From: Brumimicrobium sp965656195
Lineage (GTDB): Bacteria; Bacteroidota; Bacteroidia; Flavobacteriales_D; Crocinitomicaceae
Assembly: GCA_965656195.1 (NCBI GenBank)
Contig: CBFHJL010000010.1
Span: 1 to 42,639 of the forward strand
DNA: 42,639 nt
Reading direction: 5' to 3'
The notes below the pieces were generated by a model, which saw nothing but the letters and a program-made list of their open reading frames with translations, was not told the DNA's origin and ran no database searches. Positions within the stretch are counted from its first letter, which is position 1; each line of letters starts with the position of its first letter. Position numbers and translations under genes: made by a program. Positions 7,096 through 15,129 of the stretch are shown here, piece by piece.

Positions 7096-9201
7096 ATGAA
7101 AGAAACCACATTCATAGAGCAAAACAAGAAAAAATGGGCGCAGTTTGAGCGAAACAAAAACAATGCTTCTTCCGACCCAGAGAAACTTGGAGAACTCTAT
7201 TCTGAAATAAATAATGACCTAAGTTATGCTCAAACCTTTTACAAAAAAAGGACGGTCAAAGCCTATTTGAATCATCTTGCTCAAGATGCCCACAGAAGAT
7301 TATACAAACAGAAGAAAGAGCCTTTCAAAATGGTTTGGAAAGCTTGGACTGTTGATATACCTCTGGAAATTTATCGTGCCAGAAAAAACATCCTATTTGC
7401 ATTTGTTCTCTTCATGATTTATGCAATCATCGGTGCCTTTTCTACGTATCAGGATATCGATTTTGCAAGAAGTATTTTAGGTGGAGGATATATCAACTTA
7501 ACGGAAGAAAATATTGCAAATGGTAACCCTTTGGGGATATATGGTTCATCTTCGCAAGGCTCAATGTTCGTTGACATTACGATTAACAATATTCAAGTTG
7601 CCCTGATGGCATTTTTCGGAGGGATACTTTTTTCATTAGGAACCCACGTGATTTTATTCAACAACGCCGTAATGGTAGGCGTTTTTCAATACTTTTTTAA
7701 AATGAAAGGGCTGTTGCTGACCTCTTTCTTAACCATTTGGATTCATGGAGCATTTGAGATTTCCGCAATCGTGATTGCATCGGGTGCGGGATTTACCTTA
7801 GGGCATGGCCTTCTTTTTCCAGGGAGCTATACTCGTCTTCAAGCATTACAAATGAGTGGAATGAGAGGGATTAGGATCATGCTGTCTCTCGTTCCTATTT
7901 TTGTTATTGCCGGATTTCTTGAGAGTTATGTAACGCGGCATTATCAAACCTTACCCGATTGGTCAAAGTGGATGATTGTATTGTTCTCTTTTTCAATTGT
8001 TTTGTTCTACTATATCGTTTACCCTATTCTTATTGCACGTAAATATCCGCATCGTGTAAATGAACCATCCGAGGTAAATCCTTTGACAAATAAAAAATTT
8101 GACTACCATATCATTCGGAAAAATACAGATGTATTGCGGGACACTTTTCAGTTCTATCGCATTCAATTCCCTTTGTTTTGGAAGCTAAATATAAAATTTG
8201 TTGTTCCATTGGTGCTTATCATAGCAATGTATCAAAACTACGTCCATTGGGATGACCAGAATACATTTTATTATTTCGATTGGGCTTCTCAACTCTCCAT
8301 ACTTTTTGGGAATATTTATTCCAGTACATACAATGGTTTATCAGATCTGATTGTTTCTATATTCTGGATAATCCCTATTTCTATATATGNNNNNNNNNNN
8401 NNNNNNNNNNNNNNNNNNNNNNNNNNNNNNNNNNNNNNNNNNNNNNNNNNNNNNNNNNNNNNNNNNNNNNNNNNNNNNNNNNNNNNGAATATTTATTCCA
8501 GTACATACAATGGTTTATCAGATCTGATTGTTTCTATATTCTGGATAATCCCTATTTCTATATATGCAAGCACGCTCTTTTATGCTTTTAAAACCGATAA
8601 GGGAAATCATTCTGACTTAGAATTTTTAAACTATTTGAGAAAACACATCGGAAAGATTATTCTAGGGATGATTCCTTTTTATTTAATTCTGCTTTATGTT
8701 CCTTTTTATATTCAACTGCCTCTAGTTTTTATTGCTCCTTTCTTTTTCATACTTCCATCTAGTATGGGGCTCAGCAAATCTAAAATGGCAGCACGTGAAG
8801 GTTTTGATTTTGCTTCGAAACATTGGGCCAAAGGATTCGTTACTTTACTTGTACTTTCACTAAGCGTGTTTTTCTTATCGCAGCCTTTCGCCTTCGTGTT
8901 ATCTATTCAAGAAGGTCCTGCTGACCAACCTGTAATGAATGACTTACTCGATTGGTTCTTTGGTTTCTTGCAACCCATATTGATGGAATACACCTCTTAT
9001 CATACTGAGGTTGTGAACCTACTTCGACAGGCAATCTATGCGTCTTTCTTACTGTTGATCCTTCCCCTCTTTTTTATAGCTTCAGGGTTCATCTTTTATA
9101 CGGCACGAGAAGAGGTAAATGCGACTGGGCTCTATCGTGCATTTGAGAAGTTTGGAAAACGGAGTAAAACTCAAGAATCAAGAGCAGACTACGATGAATA
9201 G
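7096..9201 (+). CDS. SpoIIM-like (DUF95) membrane protein with a second membrane module
   Basis: From the ATG at 7096 (an in-frame TTG two codons earlier is less likely) the frame gives 701 residues; removing an N gap and duplicate leaves about 642. Residues ~1-330 match the SpoIIM/DUF95 family: a soluble start, then about six helices including 'NNIQVALMAFFGGILFSLGT' and 'IWIHGAFEISAIVIASGAG', which is typical of the family. Residues ~350-620 form another multi-helix module with internal loops. SpoIIM is a forespore engulfment factor in Bacillus, but homologues in non-sporulating bacteria sit with MoxR and DUF58 genes and have no settled role. The stop overlaps the DUF4129 gene by 8 nt. It is first in a five-gene operon and divergent from the RDD gene. 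The fused second half is longer than a plain SpoIIM protein. Confidence 0.88.
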   Translation: MKETTFIEQNKKKWAQFERNKNNASSDPEKLGELYSEINNDLSYAQTFYKKRTVKAYLNHLAQDAHRRLYKQKKEPFKMVWKAWTVDIPLEIYRARKNILFAFVLFMIYAIIGAFSTYQDIDFARSILGGGYINLTEENIANGNPLGIYGSSSQGSMFVDITINNIQVALMAFFGGILFSLGTHVILFNNAVMVGVFQYFFKMKGLLLTSFLTIWIHGAFEISAIVIASGAGFTLGHGLLFPGSYTRLQALQMSGMRGIRIMLSLVPIFVIAGFLESYVTRHYQTLPDWSKWMIVLFSFSIVLFYYIVYPILIARKYPHRVNEPSEVNPLTNKKFDYHIIRKNTDVLRDTFQFYRIQFPLFWKLNIKFVVPLVLIIAMYQNYVHWDDQNTFYYFDWASQLSILFGNIYSSTYNGLSDLIVSIFWIIPISIYXXXXXXXXXXXXXXXXXXXXXXXXXXXXXXXXXNIYSSTYNGLSDLIVSIFWIIPISIYASTLFYAFKTDKGNHSDLEFLNYLRKHIGKIILGMIPFYLILLYVPFYIQLPLVFIAPFFFILPSSMGLSKSKMAAREGFDFASKHWAKGFVTLLVLSLSVFFLSQPFAFVLSIQEGPADQPVMNDLLDWFFGFLQPILMEYTSYHTEVVNLLRQAIYASFLLLILPLFFIASGFIFYTAREEVNATGLYRAFEKFGKRSKTQESRADYDE
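8310..8566. other. Assembly gap flanked by an exact 80-bp duplicate
   Basis: 8310-8389 and 8487-8566 are identical (80 bp), separated by 97 N (8390-8486). The repeat distance is 177, the same as at 6703-6958. Collapsing it restores a continuous SpoIIM-like reading frame ('PISIY' followed directly by 'ASTLFYAF'). It is almost certainly an unmerged contig overlap. Confidence 0.92.
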
Positions 9202-10069
9202 ATCGGTAGTTTTTTATATCGCCATTTGGTCTGCTTTGATGTTTTCGAAAGTAATCTTTGCTCAAGATGCCAATCCCGTTGATAAAAGATGGAAGCAAAT
9301 GAATGAACGCATAGAATACGTTCCTTCGAATAATCCAGACGGTCCGGCAAATAGATATAGCAGCCCACCAAACATGAATGAAGGTGGTAGTCCACTGGAA
9401 TCTGGAAACTTTAACCCTGCAAAGCCTTCAGATGATGATATTGTTTACTCTCGAGAGAAAAGATACAACAACGGCACAGAAAAAGGAGTTGAGCGACGAA
9501 TCAAGGATGTTGAAAAAGATCAGCTTGACGATCTTTCCAAGCCGGATACCGATGCGCCTGATATAGATGCTCCAGACTGGGACGGCCCTGATTTTGATGA
9601 AACAAGTGGCTCATTTTGGAAATTTTTATTTATTGCTATTGGTGTAATTCTTCTCGCAATTATTATCTATCACCTCTTTTTCAAAAACGCCAATAAAAAT
9701 AAAGATGAAGCCGTGGCTCCCGCAAATTATGAAGATGAGGAGCTTGACCCCTCCACCATCCAGCGTTCTCAGCTTGAAATTGACTTAGACGAGGCTATTG
9801 ATAAAGAAGACTATCGTTTAGCGGTTCGGATACTCTATACAATGAACCTCAAGGCACTGGTTGAAAAAAACTGGATCGTTTGGGAAAAGAAGAAAACAAA
9901 TTACAATTACCTCCTTGAAATGAACGCAAGAGAGGAGAGAGAAGATTTCGATAAGAGTATTCGCGTATTCGAATGGGTATGGTATGGCAAAAACATACCT
10001 GAAAAGCCTGCCTTTGATAATGTTCTTAGGTTTTATCAACGGTTCTTAAAGCAATTAAATAATGAGTAA
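9194..10069 (+). CDS. DUF4129 domain protein with signal peptide and one transmembrane helix
   Basis: 291 residues. The ATG at 9194 was chosen because it starts a clear signal peptide (MNRSVVFYIAIWSALMFSKV then IFAQ); the frame extends upstream but there lies inside the preceding gene. A polar periplasmic region follows, with an Asp-Pro-rich stretch ('PDTDAPDIDAPDWDGPDFDE') just before a single helix near residues 140-160. The cytoplasmic C-terminal half is DUF4129-like: an 'AIDKEDYRLAVRILY' helix, then 'WEKKKTNYNYL' and 'FEWVWYGK'. DUF4129 modules are recurrent partners of MoxR/DUF58 operons; the molecular role is not known. It overlaps the SpoIIM-like gene by 8 nt and the DUF4350 gene by 8 nt, suggesting translational coupling. 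Confidence 0.87.
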   Translation: MNRSVVFYIAIWSALMFSKVIFAQDANPVDKRWKQMNERIEYVPSNNPDGPANRYSSPPNMNEGGSPLESGNFNPAKPSDDDIVYSREKRYNNGTEKGVERRIKDVEKDQLDDLSKPDTDAPDIDAPDWDGPDFDETSGSFWKFLFIAIGVILLAIIIYHLFFKNANKNKDEAVAPANYEDEELDPSTIQRSQLEIDLDEAIDKEDYRLAVRILYTMNLKALVEKNWIVWEKKKTNYNYLLEMNAREEREDFDKSIRVFEWVWYGKNIPEKPAFDNVLRFYQRFLKQLNNE

Positions 10070-11726
10070 AAAAAACCTCATATATATTATTGCTACAATA
10101 GCTGTTGTAGGTGTTCTACTTGTGTTTTTTCTAAACTCATCGAGTAATCACAAAGTTATCGATAAGAACAATCCGGAACCTGCTTATAAGTCTAATCGCT
10201 GGGAGCCTCAACTTTCCCTAAATAGCAGAGACCCTTATGGCCTTTATGTTTTTGAGGAACTCATTACTTCAAGCGGCCAGTTTTCAGAGTTTAACGAATA
10301 TAAAGACTATTCCCTGCTTGATTCCTTAAGTAAATTAGACTCGTCGATTTATATGTACGTTGGACTAGACTTCACACTCACTAATCAAGAGGTAGACCAG
10401 CTTTTAGAGGGTGTTTCAAGAGGAAACGATCTGTTTCTATGTTCTGAGAATATTCCAGAGTATTTGTATTCGAGGTTATTTAACCAATACCCGATTACAT
10501 TTAATACTGCGCAAGTTGCTCCAATTACATCGGGGAAAAACACCTATGACATGTACTTCATCTATGAACAAGATACGTTGTCCGAGGTATGGGACCTATT
10601 CGATAATCAGAAAATATCTAATCAAGACATTACCAAGTCAACAGCTTTTGACTCACCAATATTTCTTTCCCTGGAATATGGTGAAGGTGAAGTGCTACTT
10701 CATTTAAATCCAGTCATTTTCACCAATTTTCAGCTTTTGCGTAAAGAGGGCAAGAATTATCTAAAAGAAGTGCTTTCTCACCTCGATAAACCAAAGATTC
10801 AATGGTTGACGTTTGCGCGTTACGAACCGGTTGAGTACGATATTGATTCATCAGAAGGAATGGAGGATAATGGTTTGCTCACTGAACTCTTTAAGTTTCA
10901 GGCATTCCGATGGGCATTCATCATAGCAGTGTTTGGACTGCTACTGTATTTTTTATTCAGAAGTAAAAGAGAACGTCCTGTCATTCCTGCATTGAAACAA
11001 ACGAAGAATACCGGCTTCTCCTTTGTTGATACGTTGGCAGGGATCTATTTTGAAGGAAATAAAGCTCCAAAGATGTTGAAAGTAATGCGGAAGAACTTTT
11101 ACAGCGCAGTGTACCGTCATTTTTATATCGATCTTGGACATCGCAAAAATGAGAAGCCTCTCGAGGCTTTGTCGAAAAAGTCGGGAGTAGATCAGGCTAA
11201 AATTGAGGAGTTGCTGAAGCTTTTGGAGACCAAAATGGATATCAGTAATAACTTTCTACCTAAGGTGAATAAACTGCAACGCGAGTTCTATTTTCAATCC
11301 GGAATATGGGATGAAAAAGTTAGAGAAAAAGTTAAAAACCAAACGGTTTTTGTATATCGATCTAAAACTCAATCCACTGGAATAATCGCGGCAGGAATCC
11401 TATTGATCGTGTTTGGATTCATTTTGTTATCATCAAGCATTGGTTTGGGAATCCTTCTCTGGCCTTTCGGAATCATAACGCTAGCTTTGGGGGCGAGAAT
11501 GTTCAGCCTTCCAATTCTAAAAATTCATGCCGATCACTTTACTTATTTACCGTTACTAAAACCATCAAAAAAGATTACTTTCAAGGAACTTAAAAGTATC
11601 ATTCAAGACGGTGACATAATAAAGCTTAACCTTTTTAGTGGCGGTTCAATCGTCATCAACCTAAATATGGTTGGCCCAGAATATCATCAAACTGTTAAAG
11701 CATTAAAAAATAAACTTAATTCATAG
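10062..11726 (+). CDS. DUF4350 family membrane protein with a PH-like C-terminal extension
   Basis: 554 residues. An N-terminal helix (about 6-25) anchors a periplasmic region with the family's 'SRDPYGLYVFEELI' and GATase-like segments ('DLFLCSENIP', 'YGEGEVLLHLNP'). A second helix follows at about 282-298 and then a cytoplasmic helical region ('FYSAVYRHFYIDLGHRK'), as in DUF4350 proteins of MoxR operons. The last ~125 residues add two more helices (about 443-485) and a short beta-rich domain ('ITFKELKSIIQDGDIIKLNL') that looks like a bacterial PH/YcxB-type fold. That extension is not a usual part of DUF4350 as I know it. It overlaps the upstream gene by 8 nt and precedes the MoxR gene by 4 nt. 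The role of the fold is inferred; binding a partner or the membrane is possible. Confidence 0.82.
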   Translation: MSKKNLIYIIATIAVVGVLLVFFLNSSSNHKVIDKNNPEPAYKSNRWEPQLSLNSRDPYGLYVFEELITSSGQFSEFNEYKDYSLLDSLSKLDSSIYMYVGLDFTLTNQEVDQLLEGVSRGNDLFLCSENIPEYLYSRLFNQYPITFNTAQVAPITSGKNTYDMYFIYEQDTLSEVWDLFDNQKISNQDITKSTAFDSPIFLSLEYGEGEVLLHLNPVIFTNFQLLRKEGKNYLKEVLSHLDKPKIQWLTFARYEPVEYDIDSSEGMEDNGLLTELFKFQAFRWAFIIAVFGLLLYFLFRSKRERPVIPALKQTKNTGFSFVDTLAGIYFEGNKAPKMLKVMRKNFYSAVYRHFYIDLGHRKNEKPLEALSKKSGVDQAKIEELLKLLETKMDISNNFLPKVNKLQREFYFQSGIWDEKVREKVKNQTVFVYRSKTQSTGIIAAGILLIVFGFILLSSSIGLGILLWPFGIITLALGARMFSLPILKIHADHFTYLPLLKPSKKITFKELKSIIQDGDIIKLNLFSGGSIVINLNMVGPEYHQTVKALKNKLNS

Positions 11727-11730
11727 TACT

Positions 11731-12870
11731 ATGGAAGAACATGATAAGTACAAACCAGGAAATGAACCAAGAGAAACGAAAAACACTGAGGAGAAGGAAA
11801 CGACTGGTGCAGCTCAAGAACAATCCTCTGTGGGAGATTCTGCTGAAATAAAACCTACCGAGGACAACTTAGAAAATTCACCTTCTGTTTCGGAAAAATT
11901 ACCTTACGAAGAAACGAATAAAGAACTGATCTGGCTCGCCGGAAAAGTAAATGACATTCGCCTAAAATTGAGCGACTATATTGTTGGTCAAGAAGAAATG
12001 GTTGAATTATTAATGACGGGTATTTTCTCCGCGGGCCACGTACTTTTAGAAGGAGTTCCTGGTGTTGCAAAAACACTTTCTGCAAAAGTACTTTCAAAAG
12101 CATTGGATGTAGACTTCTCAAGAATCCAATTTACACCAGACCTAATGCCGTCTGATGTTATTGGAACCTCTGTTTTCAACATGAAAGAATCCACATTCTC
12201 ATTTAAGAAAGGTCCGATTTTTTCAAATATCGTGCTGATCGATGAAATCAATAGAGCTCCTGCGAAAACGCAAGCAGCACTTTTTGAAGTCATGGAAGAA
12301 AGACAGATTACTTATGATGGTGAGGAGTATCAAATGGAATTCCCATTCCTTGTCATCGCGACGCAAAACCCTATCGAACAAGAAGGAACTTACAATCTTC
12401 CCGAGGCTCAGTTAGATCGTTTTCTTTTCAAGATTAACTTACACTATCCATCCTTTGAAAATGAAGTAAAGATCTTGCATCGATACAAAAACAACATAAA
12501 AACACCGTCTTTGGACAGTATTAAATCTGTTTTGAATAGCGATGACATTCAGAAAGTTCAACAAATGGTTAAAGATGTTGTCATCGAAGATGCCCTTGTT
12601 TCATATGTTGCTCAATTGGTTGATAAAACGCGAAATCACGGTAAAATATACCTGGGTGCTTCACCACGTGCTTCATTGGCGATATTAAAAAGTGCCAAAG
12701 CAATTGCTGCTATTAGAGGAAGGGGATTTGTAACCCCAGATGACATACAGTTCGTATCTGTTCATGTGTTGAATCACAGGCTCATTCTTACACCTGATGC
12801 AGAAATGGAAGGAACTACAACAACCGAACTGGTTGATCAAATTCTACAGGAAATCGAAGTTCCAAGATAA
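11731..12870 (+). CDS. MoxR family AAA+ ATPase
   Basis: 379 residues. Walker A is GVPGVAKT (108-115), Walker B IVLIDE (167-172) followed by NRAPAKTQAALFEVMEE, and sensor 1 is in 'VIATQNPIEQEGTYNLPEAQ', all diagnostic of MoxR ATPases; the C-terminal lid holds 'GASPRASLAILKSAKA'. MoxR proteins use ATP to mature or remodel partner proteins, usually with a VWA-domain or DUF58 protein encoded next door, as here. The first ~57 residues are an acidic, Glu/Thr/Ser-rich, probably disordered tail beyond the usual MoxR start. The next gene follows after 3 nt. Substrate unknown; the envelope proteins encoded in the same operon are plausible. Confidence 0.95.
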   Translation: MEEHDKYKPGNEPRETKNTEEKETTGAAQEQSSVGDSAEIKPTEDNLENSPSVSEKLPYEETNKELIWLAGKVNDIRLKLSDYIVGQEEMVELLMTGIFSAGHVLLEGVPGVAKTLSAKVLSKALDVDFSRIQFTPDLMPSDVIGTSVFNMKESTFSFKKGPIFSNIVLIDEINRAPAKTQAALFEVMEERQITYDGEEYQMEFPFLVIATQNPIEQEGTYNLPEAQLDRFLFKINLHYPSFENEVKILHRYKNNIKTPSLDSIKSVLNSDDIQKVQQMVKDVVIEDALVSYVAQLVDKTRNHGKIYLGASPRASLAILKSAKAIAAIRGRGFVTPDDIQFVSVHVLNHRLILTPDAEMEGTTTTELVDQILQEIEVPR

Positions 12871-12873
12871 TAG

Positions 12874-14199
12874 ATGTTTAAATCTTTATACATATCGCGC
12901 ATCTTCTTTATAGGAATAGCTGTCTGTGCCATTTTGGTACTGATGGGCTATTACGTAAATTGGTTACTATATGTTGGACAGTTTGGAATCATCGTATTAT
13001 TAACCCTTACGATATTAGACGGCCTTATCTTGTTTGGAAACAAAAAGCCTGTTATGTTGGTAAGAATACTTCCTGATCGGCTAAACCTTGGTGATCCAAT
13101 AGAGGTAAAACTAAGCATCAAGAGCAAAGCAAATCAACCCTTTTTCATTACCCTTTATGATGAGCCTCCTATTGAGATGCAAGCCCGAAGTTTGTCTTTC
13201 ACGAAGACCTTGTTTCCAAAAAGAAAGACTGTATTATCATATACTTTCAGACCTACAAGGAGAGGCGTATACGAATGGGGTAATGTGCATGTTTTCTTGC
13301 GCAGTTTTTTAAGCTTAGTGAAAAGAAGAGTGATCCTAGATGCTTCTCAAACCTCTGACGTCTTCCCTTCTGTAGTTCAAATGAAAAAGTATGAGTTTTT
13401 GATGTTTAACCAACAAAGTCAAGACAGGGGAATTAAAAAGATCAGAAGAATAGGCCACAACAACGAATTCGAGCAAATAAAAAATTATGTTCAGGGAGAT
13501 GACATTAGAACGATCAACTGGAAAGCAACATCTCGCAAGTCTGAATTAATGGTAAATCAATATCAGGCTCAACGCTCTCAATCGGTATATTCTATTATTG
13601 ATAAATCACGCGCAATGGAACATGAGTTTGAAGGGCTCACTCTGTTAGATCATGCTGTCAATAGTTCCTTGGTCTTTTCAAATATTGCACTTCGTAAAGG
13701 TGATAAAGTAGGGTTATTTACATTTGCAGATAAAATGGGAACGCGGCTTCCTGCTCACAGCGGGGGCAGACATTTACAGCGTATTTTAGACAGTTTATAT
13801 GCGCAAAAAACAAATTTCTTAGAGGCGAATTATCCTTTACTTTATCAAACCATTCAAAGAGGAATTCCTTCACGCTCACTCCTCATGTTGTATACGAACT
13901 TTGAGACAGAACTATCGATGAGACGAGCTCTACCGTTACTCAAACGGCTCAATAAAAAACACGTTCTAGTTGTTGTATTCTTTGAAAACACTACACTGCA
14001 GAATACAGTAACAAGTCAGCCTTCAACAGTACGCGATATTTATGTTTCTAGTCTAGCTGAAGATGTCATCAATATAAAGAAGAGAATCGCACGCGAATTG
14101 AACCGTAATGGAATCCAAACAGTACTTACAAAACCTGATCTTTTATCTGTAAACACACTCAACAAGTACTTAGAGTTGAAGTCTAAAGGAATGATTTAA
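12874..14199 (+). CDS. DUF58 domain protein (VWA-like), MoxR partner
   Basis: 441 residues. Two N-terminal helices (about 10-30 and 33-55) are followed by a beta-rich region, then the DUF58 signature 'YVQGDDIRTINWKATSRKSE' (205-224) and a VWA-like domain. The position corresponding to the metal-binding DxSxS motif reads DKSRA (243-247), so the last serine is replaced by alanine. DUF58 proteins are encoded with MoxR ATPases and are thought to act as their membrane-bound partner. It is the last gene of the operon and ends directly against the stop codon of the convergent PorP/SprF gene, with no spacer and no visible terminator. Confidence 0.92.
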   Translation: MFKSLYISRIFFIGIAVCAILVLMGYYVNWLLYVGQFGIIVLLTLTILDGLILFGNKKPVMLVRILPDRLNLGDPIEVKLSIKSKANQPFFITLYDEPPIEMQARSLSFTKTLFPKRKTVLSYTFRPTRRGVYEWGNVHVFLRSFLSLVKRRVILDASQTSDVFPSVVQMKKYEFLMFNQQSQDRGIKKIRRIGHNNEFEQIKNYVQGDDIRTINWKATSRKSELMVNQYQAQRSQSVYSIIDKSRAMEHEFEGLTLLDHAVNSSLVFSNIALRKGDKVGLFTFADKMGTRLPAHSGGRHLQRILDSLYAQKTNFLEANYPLLYQTIQRGIPSRSLLMLYTNFETELSMRRALPLLKRLNKKHVLVVVFFENTTLQNTVTSQPSTVRDIYVSSLAEDVINIKKRIARELNRNGIQTVLTKPDLLSVNTLNKYLELKSKGMI

Positions 14200-15129
14200 C
14201 TACTCAAATAACGGGCAAGCACTCCTTGATCTAGGTCCTCGCCTGCAGCCTGTATAGTGCAAAGAGAGTTCATGTGTATGGAAATTCCCTCCACGAATAT
14301 CAGAAGCAATAAAGTCAAAGCTATATCCAACTGAAAACTGCTTGATGTTCACTTTGAAAAAACCAATGAACGCATCTACATTTCTATAACCAAGTCCAAG
14401 CATAAACGTATTGCTGAAATCTATCATCAGGTTTAGATCTATACTTGCTGGTCCAGCTGGGGGAATTCTCACTAAAACACCTGGCAATAGTGTTTTTTCA
14501 TCATCTATGGAGAACTTTGTCCCTGCCTGAATCTTAGTGTGCAGTCTAAACCTTGCGGCGATACCAATATCATCTCCCCAGTCATTCTTAGCAATTTGAT
14601 CTACAGCGGCCCCGATATAGTATTCATCCGTATTGAACCAGCCCCCAAAACCAATCAAAGGGAACAAAAAACTATTCCCAGATTGAGCCACAGCCTGATC
14701 AGGTTCAATCGTGGTTGCTTGTGTTTGATCAAAACCAAATTGTTGAACACCTCCTGAAACCCCAAAGCTTAGCCTTTTATCTCTATCAATGGGGAAATGT
14801 AAAGCATATGCAAGACTAATAGAGAAATTATTAAAGCTTCCGAACTGATCTCTTTCTATTTTACCTCCCAATCCATGAAAAGAACTATTCAATCGCTTTC
14901 TTTTCTTAGTAAGTGGGGCATTAATGGTAAAAAGTCCACTTTGTGGAGCGCCTTCGAAACCAGCCCACTGAGCTCTGTAAGCGGTGCGTACATCCAAACA
15001 TCTTTTTACACCAGCTAATGCAGGGTTTATTGCAAATTGATTGAAAGACCATTGAGAATATTGCGCTACTTGCTGTCCAAAAGAAATGGAAGCCACCAAA
15101 AGAGACGATATTATGATCAGCTTTCTCAT
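14200..15129 (-). CDS. PorP/SprF family type IX secretion outer-membrane protein
   Basis: 309 residues. The signal peptide ends at about 'SISFG' and is followed by 'QYSQWSFNQFAINPALAG', the family's hallmark start, then 'AYRAQWAGFEGAPQ'. The remainder is amphipathic beta-strand with aromatic strand ends, consistent with a beta-barrel. PorP/SprF proteins hold or help secrete T9SS type-B cargo such as SprB and are commonly encoded immediately downstream of that cargo. Here the ATG overlaps the stop of the upstream adhesin by 4 nt (ATGA), a strong sign that the two work together. The 3' end abuts the DUF58 gene. Confidence 0.95.
   Translation of the reverse strand: MRKLIIISSLLVASISFGQQVAQYSQWSFNQFAINPALAGVKRCLDVRTAYRAQWAGFEGAPQSGLFTINAPLTKKRKRLNSSFHGLGGKIERDQFGSFNNFSISLAYALHFPIDRDKRLSFGVSGGVQQFGFDQTQATTIEPDQAVAQSGNSFLFPLIGFGGWFNTDEYYIGAAVDQIAKNDWGDDIGIAARFRLHTKIQAGTKFSIDDEKTLLPGVLVRIPPAGPASIDLNLMIDFSNTFMLGLGYRNVDAFIGFFKVNIKQFSVGYSFDFIASDIRGGNFHTHELSLHYTGCRRGPRSRSACPLFE

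Noticed and set aside
6703..8566. Real tandem duplications in the RDD and SpoIIM-like genes
   Set aside because: The copies are exact, are always separated by N, have the same 177-nt period and disrupt conserved domains; an assembly artefact explains all of this.
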